Source of the DNA: RFSX01 sp965248155 | GTDB taxonomy: Bacteria; Bacteroidota; Bacteroidia; Chitinophagales; Saprospiraceae | Reading direction: 5' to 3' | Assembly: GCA_965248155.1 (NCBI GenBank) | Contig: CBDFIO010000001.1 | Location: forward strand, 1,798,001-1,862,000 | Length of the DNA stretch: 64,000 bases | The notes under the pieces: model-generated | Database searches by the model: none | Seen by the model: only the letters and a program-made list of their open reading frames with translations | What the model was told of the DNA's origin: nothing | In this document: positions 16,615 through 26,263 of the stretch, one piece after another | How the letters are laid out: each line of letters opens with the position of its first letter | Numbering within the stretch: position 1 is the first letter of the stretch | Made by a program: the position numbers and the translations under genes

Positions 16615-16830
16615 TGGGTAGTTTATCTCGTTTGGGAAAATGACATCTTCAATTGGAAATTTTTCAATTTGTTCTACATAACCTGTCATATCATCTCTAA
16701 TGTTATACACAGTCCCTTTAAGATCTTTTATCCCAATTCCACTCTCCTGCCCTTTAGAATGTATGGTGATTACCAAACATAATAAAGTCAAGAAGTAGGT
16801 TTTAAAAATTGATCTTTCTAAGCTGCTCAT
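16615..16830 (-). pseudogene. Secreted hypothetical protein, N-terminal remnant
   Basis: Starting at 16830, 72 codons remain (MSSLERSIFKTYFLTLLCLV, a signal peptide, then QESGIGIKDLKGTVYNIRDD) before the IS407-group relic begins at 16614. The open frame continues into the IS by chance. No family is recognised. The following 171 bp (16831-17001) before uridine kinase hold nothing I can identify. Confidence 0.55.
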
Positions 16831-17001
16831 TAAATCAACAAGTATGTGTTTTCAAAATACTATAGTTCAATTTAACAATTTAGAACTTAATAGGTCAATA
16901 AGATTATTCAGGTAATTTGAAATATTACAAATTCAAGGTGAAGGAACCATTCGATATGTATAGGAGGAGTTCAGTTATCCTGAGTACTCAAAATAGAAAT
17001 G

Positions 17002-17619
17002 TCAAAGTTTATTATTGATGTAGGTATACAACATGTCTAATGCAAGGTCATATGATTTATTGTTATTTACAATTATATCTGCATCTTCTTTATAGTTCTG
17101 AATAAATTTCTCATAGGATGGCATGACATGATTCTCGTATCTGTACATTACATCTTCAATTGGATAATTCCTTTCGATTTTATCTCTTTTTATTCTCCTG
17201 ATAAGTTTCAAGTTTTCTTTTGCATAGATATAGAGACGGAGATCAAAAACATCTTTCAGCTCGGTATAATGGTATATAAACAAGCCTTCGATTATATAAA
17301 TAGAAGCTGGCTCTAAAACATAATTTCGTGCTGCGGCTTTCTCATTGTTAAATTCATATTCCTCCTTTTCAATCCTGTTGCCAGCAATCAACTGATCTAA
17401 ATCATGTTTCAAATCTGCAGCATTAATTGATTCCGGCAGATCAAAATTTTTAAAGCCTTTATTATCTGTATGCTGTTCCTCTCTGGGTAAATAATAATTG
17501 TCTAAGGATATAAAGCAAACATCTTGATCTTTGAGTTTGTTTTTAAGCTCTTTTACAAAAGAAGTTTTGCCGGAACCGCTTCCTCCTGAAATGCCAATTA
17601 TGAAATGTTTCTCTGACAT
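17002..17619 (-). CDS. udk: Uridine kinase
   Basis: The 205-residue P-loop kinase has Walker A GGSGSGKTS at about residues 11-19, the substrate region SLDNYYLPREEQ, FDLPESI, and IEGLFIYHYTEL. It phosphorylates uridine and cytidine to UMP and CMP in pyrimidine salvage. It is divergent from a concentrative nucleoside transporter at 17725, so uptake and trapping of nucleosides sit side by side. Cytidine deaminase of the same pathway lies at 48710. Confidence 0.93.
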   Translation of the reverse strand: MSEKHFIIGISGGSGSGKTSFVKELKNKLKDQDVCFISLDNYYLPREEQHTDNKGFKNFDLPESINAADLKHDLDQLIAGNRIEKEEYEFNNEKAAARNYVLEPASIYIIEGLFIYHYTELKDVFDLRLYIYAKENLKLIRRIKRDKIERNYPIEDVMYRYENHVMPSYEKFIQNYKEDADIIVNNNKSYDLALDMLYTYINNKL

Positions 17620-17638
17620 ATAATTTTTAAAACTAAAC

Positions 17639-17672
17639 CAAAATTAAAATTTTGAGTATTTTCCATGCCCAA
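17639..17672 (-). promoter_or_regulatory. Bacteroidota-type promoter of udk
   Basis: On the minus strand TTG (17672-17670) lies 23 bp before TAATTTTG (17646-17639), which matches TAnnTTTG. The start codon of udk is 20 bp downstream. Confidence 0.5.
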
Positions 17673-17724
17673 TTATATAAAATCGAAATTCTTATTCTTA
17701 CATAATTAGTTCTTAAAACGTAAA

Positions 17725-18945
17725 ATGGAAAGATTTACTGGACTTTTGGGCGTAGTTGCATTATTGGCAATTGCTTATTTAATGAGCAATAATCGAAAGA
17801 AAATAGACTACAAACTTGTCATGTGGGGATTAGGCTTGCAAATTACATTTGCACTTTTTATTTTGAAAACACCGATAGGTTATCCGTTTTTTGAATTTTT
17901 TGATGCTTTAATTAAAAAACTTCTTTCGTTTTCTGATACAGGAGGCGATTTCCTTTTTGCGTCTTTTGTAACAGGCCAGGTTGAGGCACCAATAATCAAC
18001 TTTGCTGTTCGGGTCCTTCCGACCGTTATATTCTTCTCCTCTCTGATGGCTGTGCTCTATCATACAGGAATCATGCAATTCATTGTGAAATGGATAGCCA
18101 AGGTGGTTCAAAAAACTATGGGCACCAGCGGATCTGAAACACTGAGTGTTGTGGGAGCCATTTTTGTTGGTCAAACAGAAGCTCCACTTTTAGTACGACC
18201 TTTTGTAAAAACGATGACCAAATCTGAACTCATGACGGTCATGACTGGAGGATTTGCTACAGTAGCCGGTGGAGTTATGGCTATTTATGTGGCGATGCTT
18301 ACAGATATTCCTGGTATTGCTGGTCATTTAATGGCGGCATCTATTATGAGTGCACCTGCAGCAATCGTTGTTGCAAAGATAATGTATCCAGAAACCGAAA
18401 TATCAAATACGAAAGGAACATTATCTGTAAATGTAGAAAAGACAGCAGATAATGCTATGGAAGCGCTTGGTGATGGAGCCACTGATGGCTTGAAACTGGC
18501 AGCCAATATTGGGGCCATGCTTATAGCTTTTGTAGCTATGGTCGCCATGGTTGATTTCCTTTTGAGTTTTGCCAATACTTCTTTGGCTGATGTGTTCGGC
18601 GTTATTTTGAGACCATTAGCTTTTTGCATGGGTGCGCCATGGGAAGAAGCTGGAATATTAGGAACTCTATTAGGTGAAAAGATCGTACTCACTGAATTGA
18701 TAGCTTACAAAGATCTTAGTGAGATCAGAAAATTAGGTGAAATATCAGATCGAACAGCAATTATCGCAAGTTATGCACTTTGCGGTTTTGCGAACTTTGC
18801 ATCAATAGGAATTCAGATGGGGGGAATAGGAGGAATTGCTCCTTCCAGGAAAAAGGACATTTCCAATTTGGCATTAAAGGCTATGGTAGGTGGAGCCTTG
18901 GCTTCATGGATTACCGCCTCTTTCGCAGGTATATTAATTACATAA
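17725..18945 (+). CDS. Concentrative nucleoside transporter (CNT/NupC family)
   Basis: The 406-residue integral membrane protein has about 10 helices and CNT-family motifs: FVGQTEAPLLVRPFV (about 149-163), where Gln/Glu contact the nucleoside, and a second re-entrant half with GAPWEEAG and CGFANFASIGIQMGG. It imports nucleosides with sodium or protons across the inner membrane. It is divergent from uridine kinase with a 105-bp shared upstream region. Ion specificity cannot be decided here. Confidence 0.92.
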   Translation: MERFTGLLGVVALLAIAYLMSNNRKKIDYKLVMWGLGLQITFALFILKTPIGYPFFEFFDALIKKLLSFSDTGGDFLFASFVTGQVEAPIINFAVRVLPTVIFFSSLMAVLYHTGIMQFIVKWIAKVVQKTMGTSGSETLSVVGAIFVGQTEAPLLVRPFVKTMTKSELMTVMTGGFATVAGGVMAIYVAMLTDIPGIAGHLMAASIMSAPAAIVVAKIMYPETEISNTKGTLSVNVEKTADNAMEALGDGATDGLKLAANIGAMLIAFVAMVAMVDFLLSFANTSLADVFGVILRPLAFCMGAPWEEAGILGTLLGEKIVLTELIAYKDLSEIRKLGEISDRTAIIASYALCGFANFASIGIQMGGIGGIAPSRKKDISNLALKAMVGGALASWITASFAGILIT

Positions 18946-19063
18946 GTCAGAATATACATACGCCCATTGTTCTGATTTTATCTCGTACTTATATCGTGCT
19001 ATTTGGCTCAAGTCGAATAGAGTATGAAAGCATCTTCACTTTTAAATAAATCATAATATTCAA

Positions 19064-19719
19064 ATCTTAATTATTCAATCTTAATTATTCAATCTTAATT
19101 ATTCAATCTTAATTATTCAATCTTAATTATTCAATCTTAATTATTCAATCTTAATTATTCAATCTTAATTATTCAATCTTAATTATTCAATCTTAATTAT
19201 TCAATCTTAATTATTCAATCTTAATTATTCAATCTTAATTATTCAATCTTAATTATTCAATCTTAATTATTCAATCTTAATTATTCAATCTTAATTATTC
19301 AATCTTAATTATTCAATCTTAATTATTCAATCTTAATTATTCAATCTTAATTATTCAATCTTAATTATTCAATCTTAATTATTCAATCTTAATTATTCAA
19401 TCTTAATTATTCAATCTTAATTATTCAATCTTAATTATTCAATCTTAATTATTCAATCTTAATTATTCAATCTTAATTATTCAATCTTAATTATTCAATC
19501 TTAATTATTCAATCTTAATTATTCAATCTTAATTATTCAATCTTAATTATTCAATCTTAATTATTCAATCTTAATTATTCAATCTTAATTATTCAATCTT
19601 AATTATTCAATCTTAATTATTCAATCTTAATTATTCAATCTTAATTATTCAATCTTAATTATTCAATCTTAATTATTCAATCTTAATTATTCAATCTTAA
19701 TTATTCAATCTTAATTATT
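19064..19719. repeat. 14-bp tandem repeat, about 47 near-identical copies
   Basis: The unit TTATTCAATCTTAA repeats in strict 14-bp register from about 19064 to 19719; full units start at 19071 and at every 14th base to 19701, and I see no variant unit. It fills most of the 824-bp gap between the nucleoside transporter and purL and ends 4 bp before the purL -7 element. The bases between 18946 and 19063 contain nothing recognised. Perfect identity implies recent slippage expansion or homogenisation. Confidence 0.97.
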
Positions 19720-19723
19720 AGTA

Positions 19724-19731
19724 TATCTTTG
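19724..19731 (+). promoter_or_regulatory. -7 promoter element of purL
   Basis: TATCTTTG matches TAnnTTTG exactly and lies 38 bp before the purL ATG. The place where a -33 TTG is expected (about 19700-19706) falls inside the last tandem-repeat unit and has no TTG, so the repeat itself would supply the -33 region. Confidence 0.5.
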
Positions 19732-19769
19732 CATTTTAAAAAATTATATATATAAATACTTATAATATA

Positions 19770-22001
19770 ATGTCTCCGGATCTTCAATCAACAACGTTAG
19801 AAACAGCAAAACAACTAGGATTATCTGAAGATGAATATCAGAAGATAAATGATATTCTAGGAAGGAATCCCAATTTCACTGAATTGAGCATTTATTCAGT
19901 GATGTGGTCTGAACACTGTTCCTATAAAAATTCAATAAAATATCTCAAAACCTTACCTCGAACAGGAGAGCGACTTTTGGTTGAAGCTGGTGAAGAAAAT
20001 GCCGGTCTCGTAGATATCGGCGAAGGTCTGGCTTGCGCTTTTAAAATAGAATCTCATAATCATCCTTCCGCAATTGAACCTTATCAAGGGGCAGCGACTG
20101 GAGTAGGTGGAATACACAGAGATATATTCACTATGGGAGCTCGTCCGATTGCTGCATTAAACTCTTTAAGATTTGGAGGATTAGAGCGATCACATACTCA
20201 ACATCTTGTACAAGGAGTAGTCAGAGGAATTAGTGATTATGGAAATTGTCTCGGTGTTCCAACGGTAGGAGGTGAAGTATACTTTGAAGATTGCTACAAT
20301 CAGAATATTCTTGTAAATGCAATGAGTGTTGGTATAGTCAAAGTAGGTGAAACAGTTTCAGCTATAGCAGATGGGCCGGGCAATCCTGTTTTCATTGTTG
20401 GATCTGCAACGGGTAAAGACGGTATTCATGGAGCTACATTTGCTTCTGCAGATTTGACAGAAGATTCTGCTGAAGACCTACCTGCAGTTCAAGTAGGCGA
20501 TCCTTTCCAGGAAAAATTACTATTAGAAGCATCCTTGGAAGCCATCCAAACCGGAGCTATGGTAGGTATGCAAGACATGGGTGCTGCCGGTATATGTTGT
20601 TCATCATCAGAAATGAGCGCCAAATCAGGTACGGGAATGCGTATTGATTTAGACAAAGTTCCCACACGACAAGCGAATATGACCGCTTTTGAAATCCTAC
20701 TTTCAGAAAGTCAGGAAAGAATGTTGATTATTGGTAAAAAAGGTCGTGAAGATGAACTCGAAACTGTTTTTGACAAATGGGATCTGGAATGTCAAATTAT
20801 TGGAGAAGTCACTGATACCGGCTATTTAGAATTTTATAAAAGCGGAGAAATAGTTGCGCACATTCCTTCTGAAACACTTGTTTTAGGAGGAGGGGCACCG
20901 GTATATAACAGAGAATATACTGAACCCGCTTATCTGGAAAAGATCAAAAATTTTAAAATAGCAGACATTGCGGTACCGGACGATTTAAAGTCTGTTGCTG
21001 AATTTGTATGTACACTTCCAACTGTTGCATCTAAAAGGTGGATTTATGAGCAGTACGATTCAATGGTAAGAACCAATACAGTAAACACTAATGATCCCGC
21101 AGATGCAAATGTGGTCAGACTGAAGAAAAGTGATAAATCTTTAGTGGTTACTACAGACTGCAATTCATCTTATGTCTTTGCAGACCCATATAAAGGAACC
21201 ATGATAGCTGTTTCTGAAGCCGCCAGAAATATTGCCTGTACAGGTGGTAAAGGTGTAGCTATTACCAATTGTCTTAATTTTGGAAATCCTTATAATCCAG
21301 AAGTTTACTGGCAATTTGTAAATGCTATTAAAGGGATGGGTGAGGCTTGTATTAAATTTGACACTCCCGTTACAGGAGGAAATGTGAGTTTTTATAATCA
21401 AACTGTAGATAAGAACGGCAATGTCCCTGTATACCCTACTCCAACTATTGGAATGCTAGGCATTATTGACAACATTGATCATTTTTCTACACTTTCTTTT
21501 GCAAATGAAGGAGATCTGATTATCATGTTAGGAGACCATCAAAACGATATCAGTCAATCACAATATCTGAGACAATATCACAAAACTGAATATTCACCAA
21601 GTCCATATTTTGATCTTGATTCTGAGTTTGATCTTCATGATAAAATTCGACAATTAATACAGTCTGGAATTTGTAGTTCTGTCCATGATATAAGTGAAGG
21701 AGGTCTTTGGGTAAATCTTATAGAATCAAGTTTCAAAAATAATCTAGGATTTAAAATTGATTATAAAGAAGACTTTAGAAAAGATGCTTTTCTCTTCGGA
21801 GAAGCTCAGGGACGTGCTGTAATAAGCATAAACCCGTCAGATATTGAAAAAATGAATGAAATTTTAGCTTCTGAAGTAAACTCAAATGCGCTTGGAACCG
21901 TTACTAATGGAGAAATAAATGTTTCTGGTAATTCATGGGGAAATATTCAGGACTGGAAAAAGAAATATAATAATGCAATTCCCAATTTTTTTGAAAATTA
22001 A
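19770..22001 (+). CDS. purL: Phosphoribosylformylglycinamidine synthase, small-type PurL
   Basis: At 743 residues this is the small PurL form, which carries the FGAM synthase catalytic domain but not the PurS and glutaminase (PurQ) domains fused in the approximately 1300-residue large form. Typical sequences include VMWSEHCSYKNS near residue 47, the ATP-site region SHNHPSAIEPYQGAATGVGG, and the duplicated GGNVSFYNQT block. It makes FGAM from FGAR in purine synthesis and needs separate PurS and PurQ, which are not in this window. It sits behind the 14-bp array and is followed after 10 bp by a thioredoxin-like lipoprotein. Confidence 0.95.
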   Translation: MSPDLQSTTLETAKQLGLSEDEYQKINDILGRNPNFTELSIYSVMWSEHCSYKNSIKYLKTLPRTGERLLVEAGEENAGLVDIGEGLACAFKIESHNHPSAIEPYQGAATGVGGIHRDIFTMGARPIAALNSLRFGGLERSHTQHLVQGVVRGISDYGNCLGVPTVGGEVYFEDCYNQNILVNAMSVGIVKVGETVSAIADGPGNPVFIVGSATGKDGIHGATFASADLTEDSAEDLPAVQVGDPFQEKLLLEASLEAIQTGAMVGMQDMGAAGICCSSSEMSAKSGTGMRIDLDKVPTRQANMTAFEILLSESQERMLIIGKKGREDELETVFDKWDLECQIIGEVTDTGYLEFYKSGEIVAHIPSETLVLGGGAPVYNREYTEPAYLEKIKNFKIADIAVPDDLKSVAEFVCTLPTVASKRWIYEQYDSMVRTNTVNTNDPADANVVRLKKSDKSLVVTTDCNSSYVFADPYKGTMIAVSEAARNIACTGGKGVAITNCLNFGNPYNPEVYWQFVNAIKGMGEACIKFDTPVTGGNVSFYNQTVDKNGNVPVYPTPTIGMLGIIDNIDHFSTLSFANEGDLIIMLGDHQNDISQSQYLRQYHKTEYSPSPYFDLDSEFDLHDKIRQLIQSGICSSVHDISEGGLWVNLIESSFKNNLGFKIDYKEDFRKDAFLFGEAQGRAVISINPSDIEKMNEILASEVNSNALGTVTNGEINVSGNSWGNIQDWKKKYNNAIPNFFEN

Positions 22002-22011
22002 ATACTCAGCT

Positions 22012-23118
22012 ATGAAAATAAGATTATATCTATTCTTATTACTAAGTGCTTTTATTGCCACTAATTGTTCATCACCTGCAGAAGGATTAACGATCTCAGG
22101 CAAAGTTGAAAATGCAAAAGATTTAAGTGCATATCTTGATCATAAAAGTCTTGATAATGCAATACAGCCAAAAGCGAACACTGTTATTAAGTCTAATGGA
22201 AGCTTCTCTTTTAATTTTCCGGAAGGTTTACCAGCTGGTGTATATAGAGTTAGAATTGGAACAAAAAGTGCTGATTTGGTTCTTAATGGAAAAGAATCCA
22301 ATATTAAAATCAATGGTGACATCAACAAGTTCCAAAATTACGACTACTCAATAAGTGGATCTGAAATGTCTGAAGTTTTCAGACAGAATATTGTTGGAAT
22401 AATCAACAAAACTCAGACCATTGCAGAGTTGACTAATTTCATGAAAAGTGATATAGATCCATTATTGGCTCTAACATTTTCTTTGACAGTCGCTCCTGCT
22501 AATCCGGCGAATTACGCCAATTATGAATATGTTGCTCAAAAAATGAAAGCCGCATATCCGAATGAGGGTATTACTGAACAATATGCCAGCTTCTCTTCGA
22601 ACATGACGAAGCAGTGGAAAATGCAGCAATCTAAATATAAAGTTCAATTAGGACAACCTGCTCCAGATATTTCACTTGCTGATGTTAATGGTAAAACAAG
22701 AAAACTATCTGACTTAAGAGGTAATGTCGTTCTTATCGACTTTTGGGCAAGTTGGTGTGGCCCTTGCAGAAGAGCCAATCCACATGTTGTCGAAACTTAT
22801 CATAAGTATAAAGATCAAGGATTTACAGTCTATAGTGTTTCATTAGATGGTTTGGATTCTCGTACTAAAAGTAGATTCCCTGCTGATCAATTAGATGATC
22901 AAATGGCAAAGCAAAAGCAAAGATGGCTTGATGCAATTGCTAAAGATCAATTGGTTTGGGAAAGTCATGTTAGTGACTTGAAAAAATGGGATTCCGCTGG
23001 AGCTGCCGCTTATGGAGTCAGAAGTATGCCGACTACCTTTTTGATAGATCGTAACGGAAATATTGCAGCGTTAAACCCAAGAAATAACCTTGAACAAGAG
23101 ATCAAAAAATTGATCTAG
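22012..23118 (+). CDS. TlpA/ResA-like thiol-disulfide oxidoreductase lipoprotein
   Basis: I place the start at ATG 22012 because it gives a lipoprotein signal (MKIRLYLFLLLSAFIATNC, lipid cysteine at 19); the open frame further upstream lies inside purL. The 368-residue protein has a DUF4369-like beta-rich N-terminal domain, a helical middle, and a thioredoxin domain with FWASWCGPC (C249, C252) and the cis-proline region RSMPTTFLI. It probably reduces disulfides in the periplasm, for example during cytochrome c or envelope protein folding. Convergent with the methyltransferase gene, overlapping it by 4 bp. Confidence 0.88.
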   Translation: MKIRLYLFLLLSAFIATNCSSPAEGLTISGKVENAKDLSAYLDHKSLDNAIQPKANTVIKSNGSFSFNFPEGLPAGVYRVRIGTKSADLVLNGKESNIKINGDINKFQNYDYSISGSEMSEVFRQNIVGIINKTQTIAELTNFMKSDIDPLLALTFSLTVAPANPANYANYEYVAQKMKAAYPNEGITEQYASFSSNMTKQWKMQQSKYKVQLGQPAPDISLADVNGKTRKLSDLRGNVVLIDFWASWCGPCRRANPHVVETYHKYKDQGFTVYSVSLDGLDSRTKSRFPADQLDDQMAKQKQRWLDAIAKDQLVWESHVSDLKKWDSAGAAAYGVRSMPTTFLIDRNGNIAALNPRNNLEQEIKKLI

Positions 23119-23864
23119 GAAAAAAGTAATTGGTGGCATGCTATTCCGCATGCTACCGATGCATTTAATGATTCAGCTCCTCCTTTTCCGGGAAGCGTCA
23201 TAATAAAATTCGATTTATCTATAATTGATTTACGAATACCTCGAGATTCATTACCCACAACAATTAAGTTTGATTCTTTAAGATTTACAGAATTCAAGGG
23301 ATCACCCCCTAATGCCAGGGCTATTATATTTCTAAATCTATTTTTAATGGATTCAAATTCACAGCTAAGAAATTCTACTCTGTTATGAGAACCCATAGAT
23401 GCTTGCACTACTTTAGGATTGTAATAATCTACACATTCAGGGCTTGAAATCAGGTATTTGATTCCATACCAATCCGCAATTCTAATCATCGTACCCATGT
23501 TTCCGGGATCTCTTATGTTATCAAGATAAAGTGCCCAATTTTTATCCTCAGAATTAACATCCTCAGGATTAATATTTTCAGGTATATGACAAACTATTAA
23601 AATTTTGTTAGCATGCTTGAGCAATGAAATAGAATCAAGTTCTTTATCTTTACATATAATAGTCTTCCCTGAGTCAGGTTCAATTAGAGCCTTGTTAGAA
23701 TAATACCAGTTTTCATTGCAAAAAATATGGTCAATTGTATATTTTGACTGCTTTAGGTATTCATCACAAATTTTTGGACCTTCAGCAATGAAATTATTAT
23801 ACTTTTGCCTGAATTTTAATTGGTGAAGAGATTTTACTTTTTTCTTTAATTGATTAGTGATCAT
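23115..23864 (-). CDS. TrmH/SpoU-family RNA 2'-O-methyltransferase
   Basis: The 249-residue protein has the SPOUT motifs: motif 1 LDNIRDPGNMGTMIRIADW, motif 2 LIVVGNESRGIRKSI, and motif 3 ESLNASVACGIACHQLLF, which forms the trefoil knot binding S-adenosylmethionine. The N-terminal 90 residues are the RNA-binding substrate domain. The exact target (23S rRNA or tRNA ribose) is not inferable. Its 5' end overlaps or nearly abuts the 5' end of the divergent TamL-like gene, leaving no free intergenic promoter. Confidence 0.88.
   Translation of the reverse strand: MITNQLKKKVKSLHQLKFRQKYNNFIAEGPKICDEYLKQSKYTIDHIFCNENWYYSNKALIEPDSGKTIICKDKELDSISLLKHANKILIVCHIPENINPEDVNSEDKNWALYLDNIRDPGNMGTMIRIADWYGIKYLISSPECVDYYNPKVVQASMGSHNRVEFLSCEFESIKNRFRNIIALALGGDPLNSVNLKESNLIVVGNESRGIRKSIIDKSNFIMTLPGKGGAESLNASVACGIACHQLLFS
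23132..23157 (-). terminator. Hairpin in the 3' end of the methyltransferase gene
   Basis: GGTGGCATGC (23132-23141) pairs with GCATGCTACC (23148-23157) with one G-T pair. Read on the minus strand it is followed after six bases by a T-run, so it may terminate the methyltransferase transcript while lying inside its last codons. Confidence 0.35.
23772..23807 (+). promoter_or_regulatory. Candidate promoter of the TamL-like gene, inside the divergent gene
   Basis: TTTTG ending at 23776 lies 23 bp before TACTTTTG (23800-23807), an exact TAnnTTTG match. It is within the coding part of the divergent methyltransferase, so the two transcripts would overlap at their 5' ends. Confidence 0.45.
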
Positions 23865-26249
23865 CGTTTGAATAAGACCTTAATAAAAATTCTAAACCCG
23901 GTTTCTTGCCATTACTTTTTGGTAGCTCTTTTTCTTATTACAATAACGCTACCATCCTGTAATACTACAAAATTCCTCAAAGACGATGAATTATTACTTA
24001 ATCATATAGATACTCAGATTAAGTCTAATGTAAAAGTCGAAAATTCCAGCGATTTAAAATCAGAATTAGAACAATTCTATCTTCAACAACCTAATGGTAA
24101 ATTTCTCTTTGTACCTCGTGAATGGTATTGGTTTAGAAATCAAGACCCAGGTGATACCACCTGGATTAAAAAATGGTCAAAAAATTCATTAGGTGAGGAA
24201 GCTGCAATCCTCGATCGTTCGAAAGTAGAAGAGACAAGATCCAGTATGCAGAATTACCTTCAGAACAAAAAAGGATTTTATGGAGCCACAGTGGAAGATG
24301 AAATTAAAATAAATGGAAAACTAGCTACACTTTATTATTCTGTTAACCCGGGAATCAGGTATACAATTCACTCTCTTCATTACATGGCCATTGACAGCAG
24401 CCTGACAGAACTCACTAAGAAGTTAGCTGATCAAAGTTCGCTTTCGGTTGGAGATCCTATTGATGCCCTTGCGTTTGATATAGAAAAGCAAAGAATTGTT
24501 TCAGAACTTCAAAATCTAGGTTATGCAGATTTCAATTTTAATTATATAGATATCAAAGGTGATAGTACAGATTTAAAAAACAGCATAGATATATTTTTTG
24601 AAATCTTACCCTTTAATGACAATCAGGCACATAAAAAATTCAGAGTCGGAGAATTAAAGGTATATACAGATTATCATCAATTTCAGAAAACAGAAGATCT
24701 TAAAACTGATACTTTATTGGGTAGTGAATATTTTCGGGAATCAGAAACTTTTATTGTTAAACCACCTGTCATTGATCGAAAAATATTTCTAAAGAACCAT
24801 GAAATATATAAGGGAGAGAACTATAGCAAAACGATCAGGAAACTGTTTGGTCTCGGGACTTACAAATTCGTAAAAGTAACTCCGCATATATCCCCTTTAG
24901 CAGATACAATTATTGATTACAGCATATATCTTACTCCACAACAAAACAAATGGATATTTGATCTAGGTACGGATATATTCTTTTCCAATATTTCAAGAGT
25001 CGATCAAAACCTTGTAGGATTTGCATTTGGAACCGGACTTCAAAACAGAAATACTTTTAAAGGCTCAGAACGTTACAAATTCAGTTTTGAGACTGGAGTT
25101 GAATTTAAGGCGGGTACCCCTATCGAAACAAATACCTTCTCATTAGGTATCAATAATTCATTAGATATTCCAAAAATATCAAAACCTCTTAATACTGTCT
25201 TGTTCTTTAATAAACTAGGAATCATTAATGACAAGGCGATGAAAGTTCTAAACGATGAAGGTAAAACAACAACAAGTCTTGGATACAACTTCCTGGACAT
25301 CCTGGATAATTACAAAATTTCTTCCTTCAATATCAGCTATGGATATGATTTTAAACCTACCAAAAAACACAGAATTGTATTTAATCAGATTGGATTTAAT
25401 TTAACTGAATATACTGTTAGGGATAGCTTCAAACAAATCCTAATGACTAACCCATTGCAGGAAAGAAGGTTTAAAACTTCATTCTTTTCAGGACTCTTAT
25501 TTAATGATTTGACTTATTACTTTCAAACTGATAATGGACCCAATAGATCTAATTATGCCTTTATCAGTAACCTTGAGATATCTGGTTTGGAAGTATTCCT
25601 TTCTAATAAAATCTATAATGGCATATCAGGTAAAACAGATGTCTGGAGAATTAATGATAATGTAGGATTTGATAAGCATATCAAATTTAGTGTGGATGGA
25701 AGGTGGAACAGAAGGCTGATTAAGAATTCAAGATTAGCAGCCAGATTCAAAATTGGTATTGCCGCTCCATATGGAGAGGACGATGGTGGAGTGTCCTTCA
25801 TCAAGCAATTATTAGTTGGAGGTCCAAATAGCATTCGTGCATGGAGACCGATGCAATTAGGGCCGGGAGCCTTTATTTACCAGACAAGTGACGAAGATCC
25901 GATATATTTCCAGCGGGGTGATTTGTCCTTGGAATTCAGTCTTGAATATCGTTTCGATTTATTTTGGCTTCTCGAGGGAGCCCTATTCTTCGATGGGGGA
26001 AATATATGGACATTAAAAGAAGATATTGAAAGACCGAATGCTAAGTTTGATTCCAAATTCTATGAACAGATTGCCCTTGGTTATGGATATGGATTAAGGT
26101 GGGATTTCTCCTATTTTATTATTCGATTTGATTTTGGATTTAAATTACATTCCCCTTTCCTAGATCCAACTCAGAATTCTCATTGGCTTCCAATTAAAGG
26201 GCAAAAAATATTTGGAAATCCAAATGTAGCTATCAACTACCCTTTCTAG
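23850..26249 (+). CDS. TamL-like lipoprotein of the BamA/TamA family
   Basis: The roughly 790-residue protein has an N-terminal lipoprotein signal with lipobox LPSC, followed by TTKFLKDDELLL. It then has POTRA-like repeats (about 60-330, e.g. GLGTYKFVKVTPH) and a 16-strand barrel with the family motif VGGPNSIRAWRPMQLGPG near residue 655. Bacteroidota use such a lipid-anchored TamA relative (TamL) in outer-membrane biogenesis. No ATG precedes the signal peptide; TTG at 23850 or 23868 is the likely start. The frame start overlaps the divergent methyltransferase. Confidence 0.82.
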   Translation: MISDHRLNKTLIKILNPVSCHYFLVALFLITITLPSCNTTKFLKDDELLLNHIDTQIKSNVKVENSSDLKSELEQFYLQQPNGKFLFVPREWYWFRNQDPGDTTWIKKWSKNSLGEEAAILDRSKVEETRSSMQNYLQNKKGFYGATVEDEIKINGKLATLYYSVNPGIRYTIHSLHYMAIDSSLTELTKKLADQSSLSVGDPIDALAFDIEKQRIVSELQNLGYADFNFNYIDIKGDSTDLKNSIDIFFEILPFNDNQAHKKFRVGELKVYTDYHQFQKTEDLKTDTLLGSEYFRESETFIVKPPVIDRKIFLKNHEIYKGENYSKTIRKLFGLGTYKFVKVTPHISPLADTIIDYSIYLTPQQNKWIFDLGTDIFFSNISRVDQNLVGFAFGTGLQNRNTFKGSERYKFSFETGVEFKAGTPIETNTFSLGINNSLDIPKISKPLNTVLFFNKLGIINDKAMKVLNDEGKTTTSLGYNFLDILDNYKISSFNISYGYDFKPTKKHRIVFNQIGFNLTEYTVRDSFKQILMTNPLQERRFKTSFFSGLLFNDLTYYFQTDNGPNRSNYAFISNLEISGLEVFLSNKIYNGISGKTDVWRINDNVGFDKHIKFSVDGRWNRRLIKNSRLAARFKIGIAAPYGEDDGGVSFIKQLLVGGPNSIRAWRPMQLGPGAFIYQTSDEDPIYFQRGDLSLEFSLEYRFDLFWLLEGALFFDGGNIWTLKEDIERPNAKFDSKFYEQIALGYGYGLRWDFSYFIIRFDFGFKLHSPFLDPTQNSHWLPIKGQKIFGNPNVAINYPF

Positions 26250-26263
26250 TAATTAATAACATC

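Noticed and set aside
18780..19049. 89-residue frame across the nucleoside transporter end
   Set aside because: It overlaps the coding sequence in another frame, shows no family pattern and runs into the repeat array.
19064..19719. Possible CRISPR array
   Set aside because: The 14-bp units are contiguous with no spacers, so it is a simple tandem repeat.
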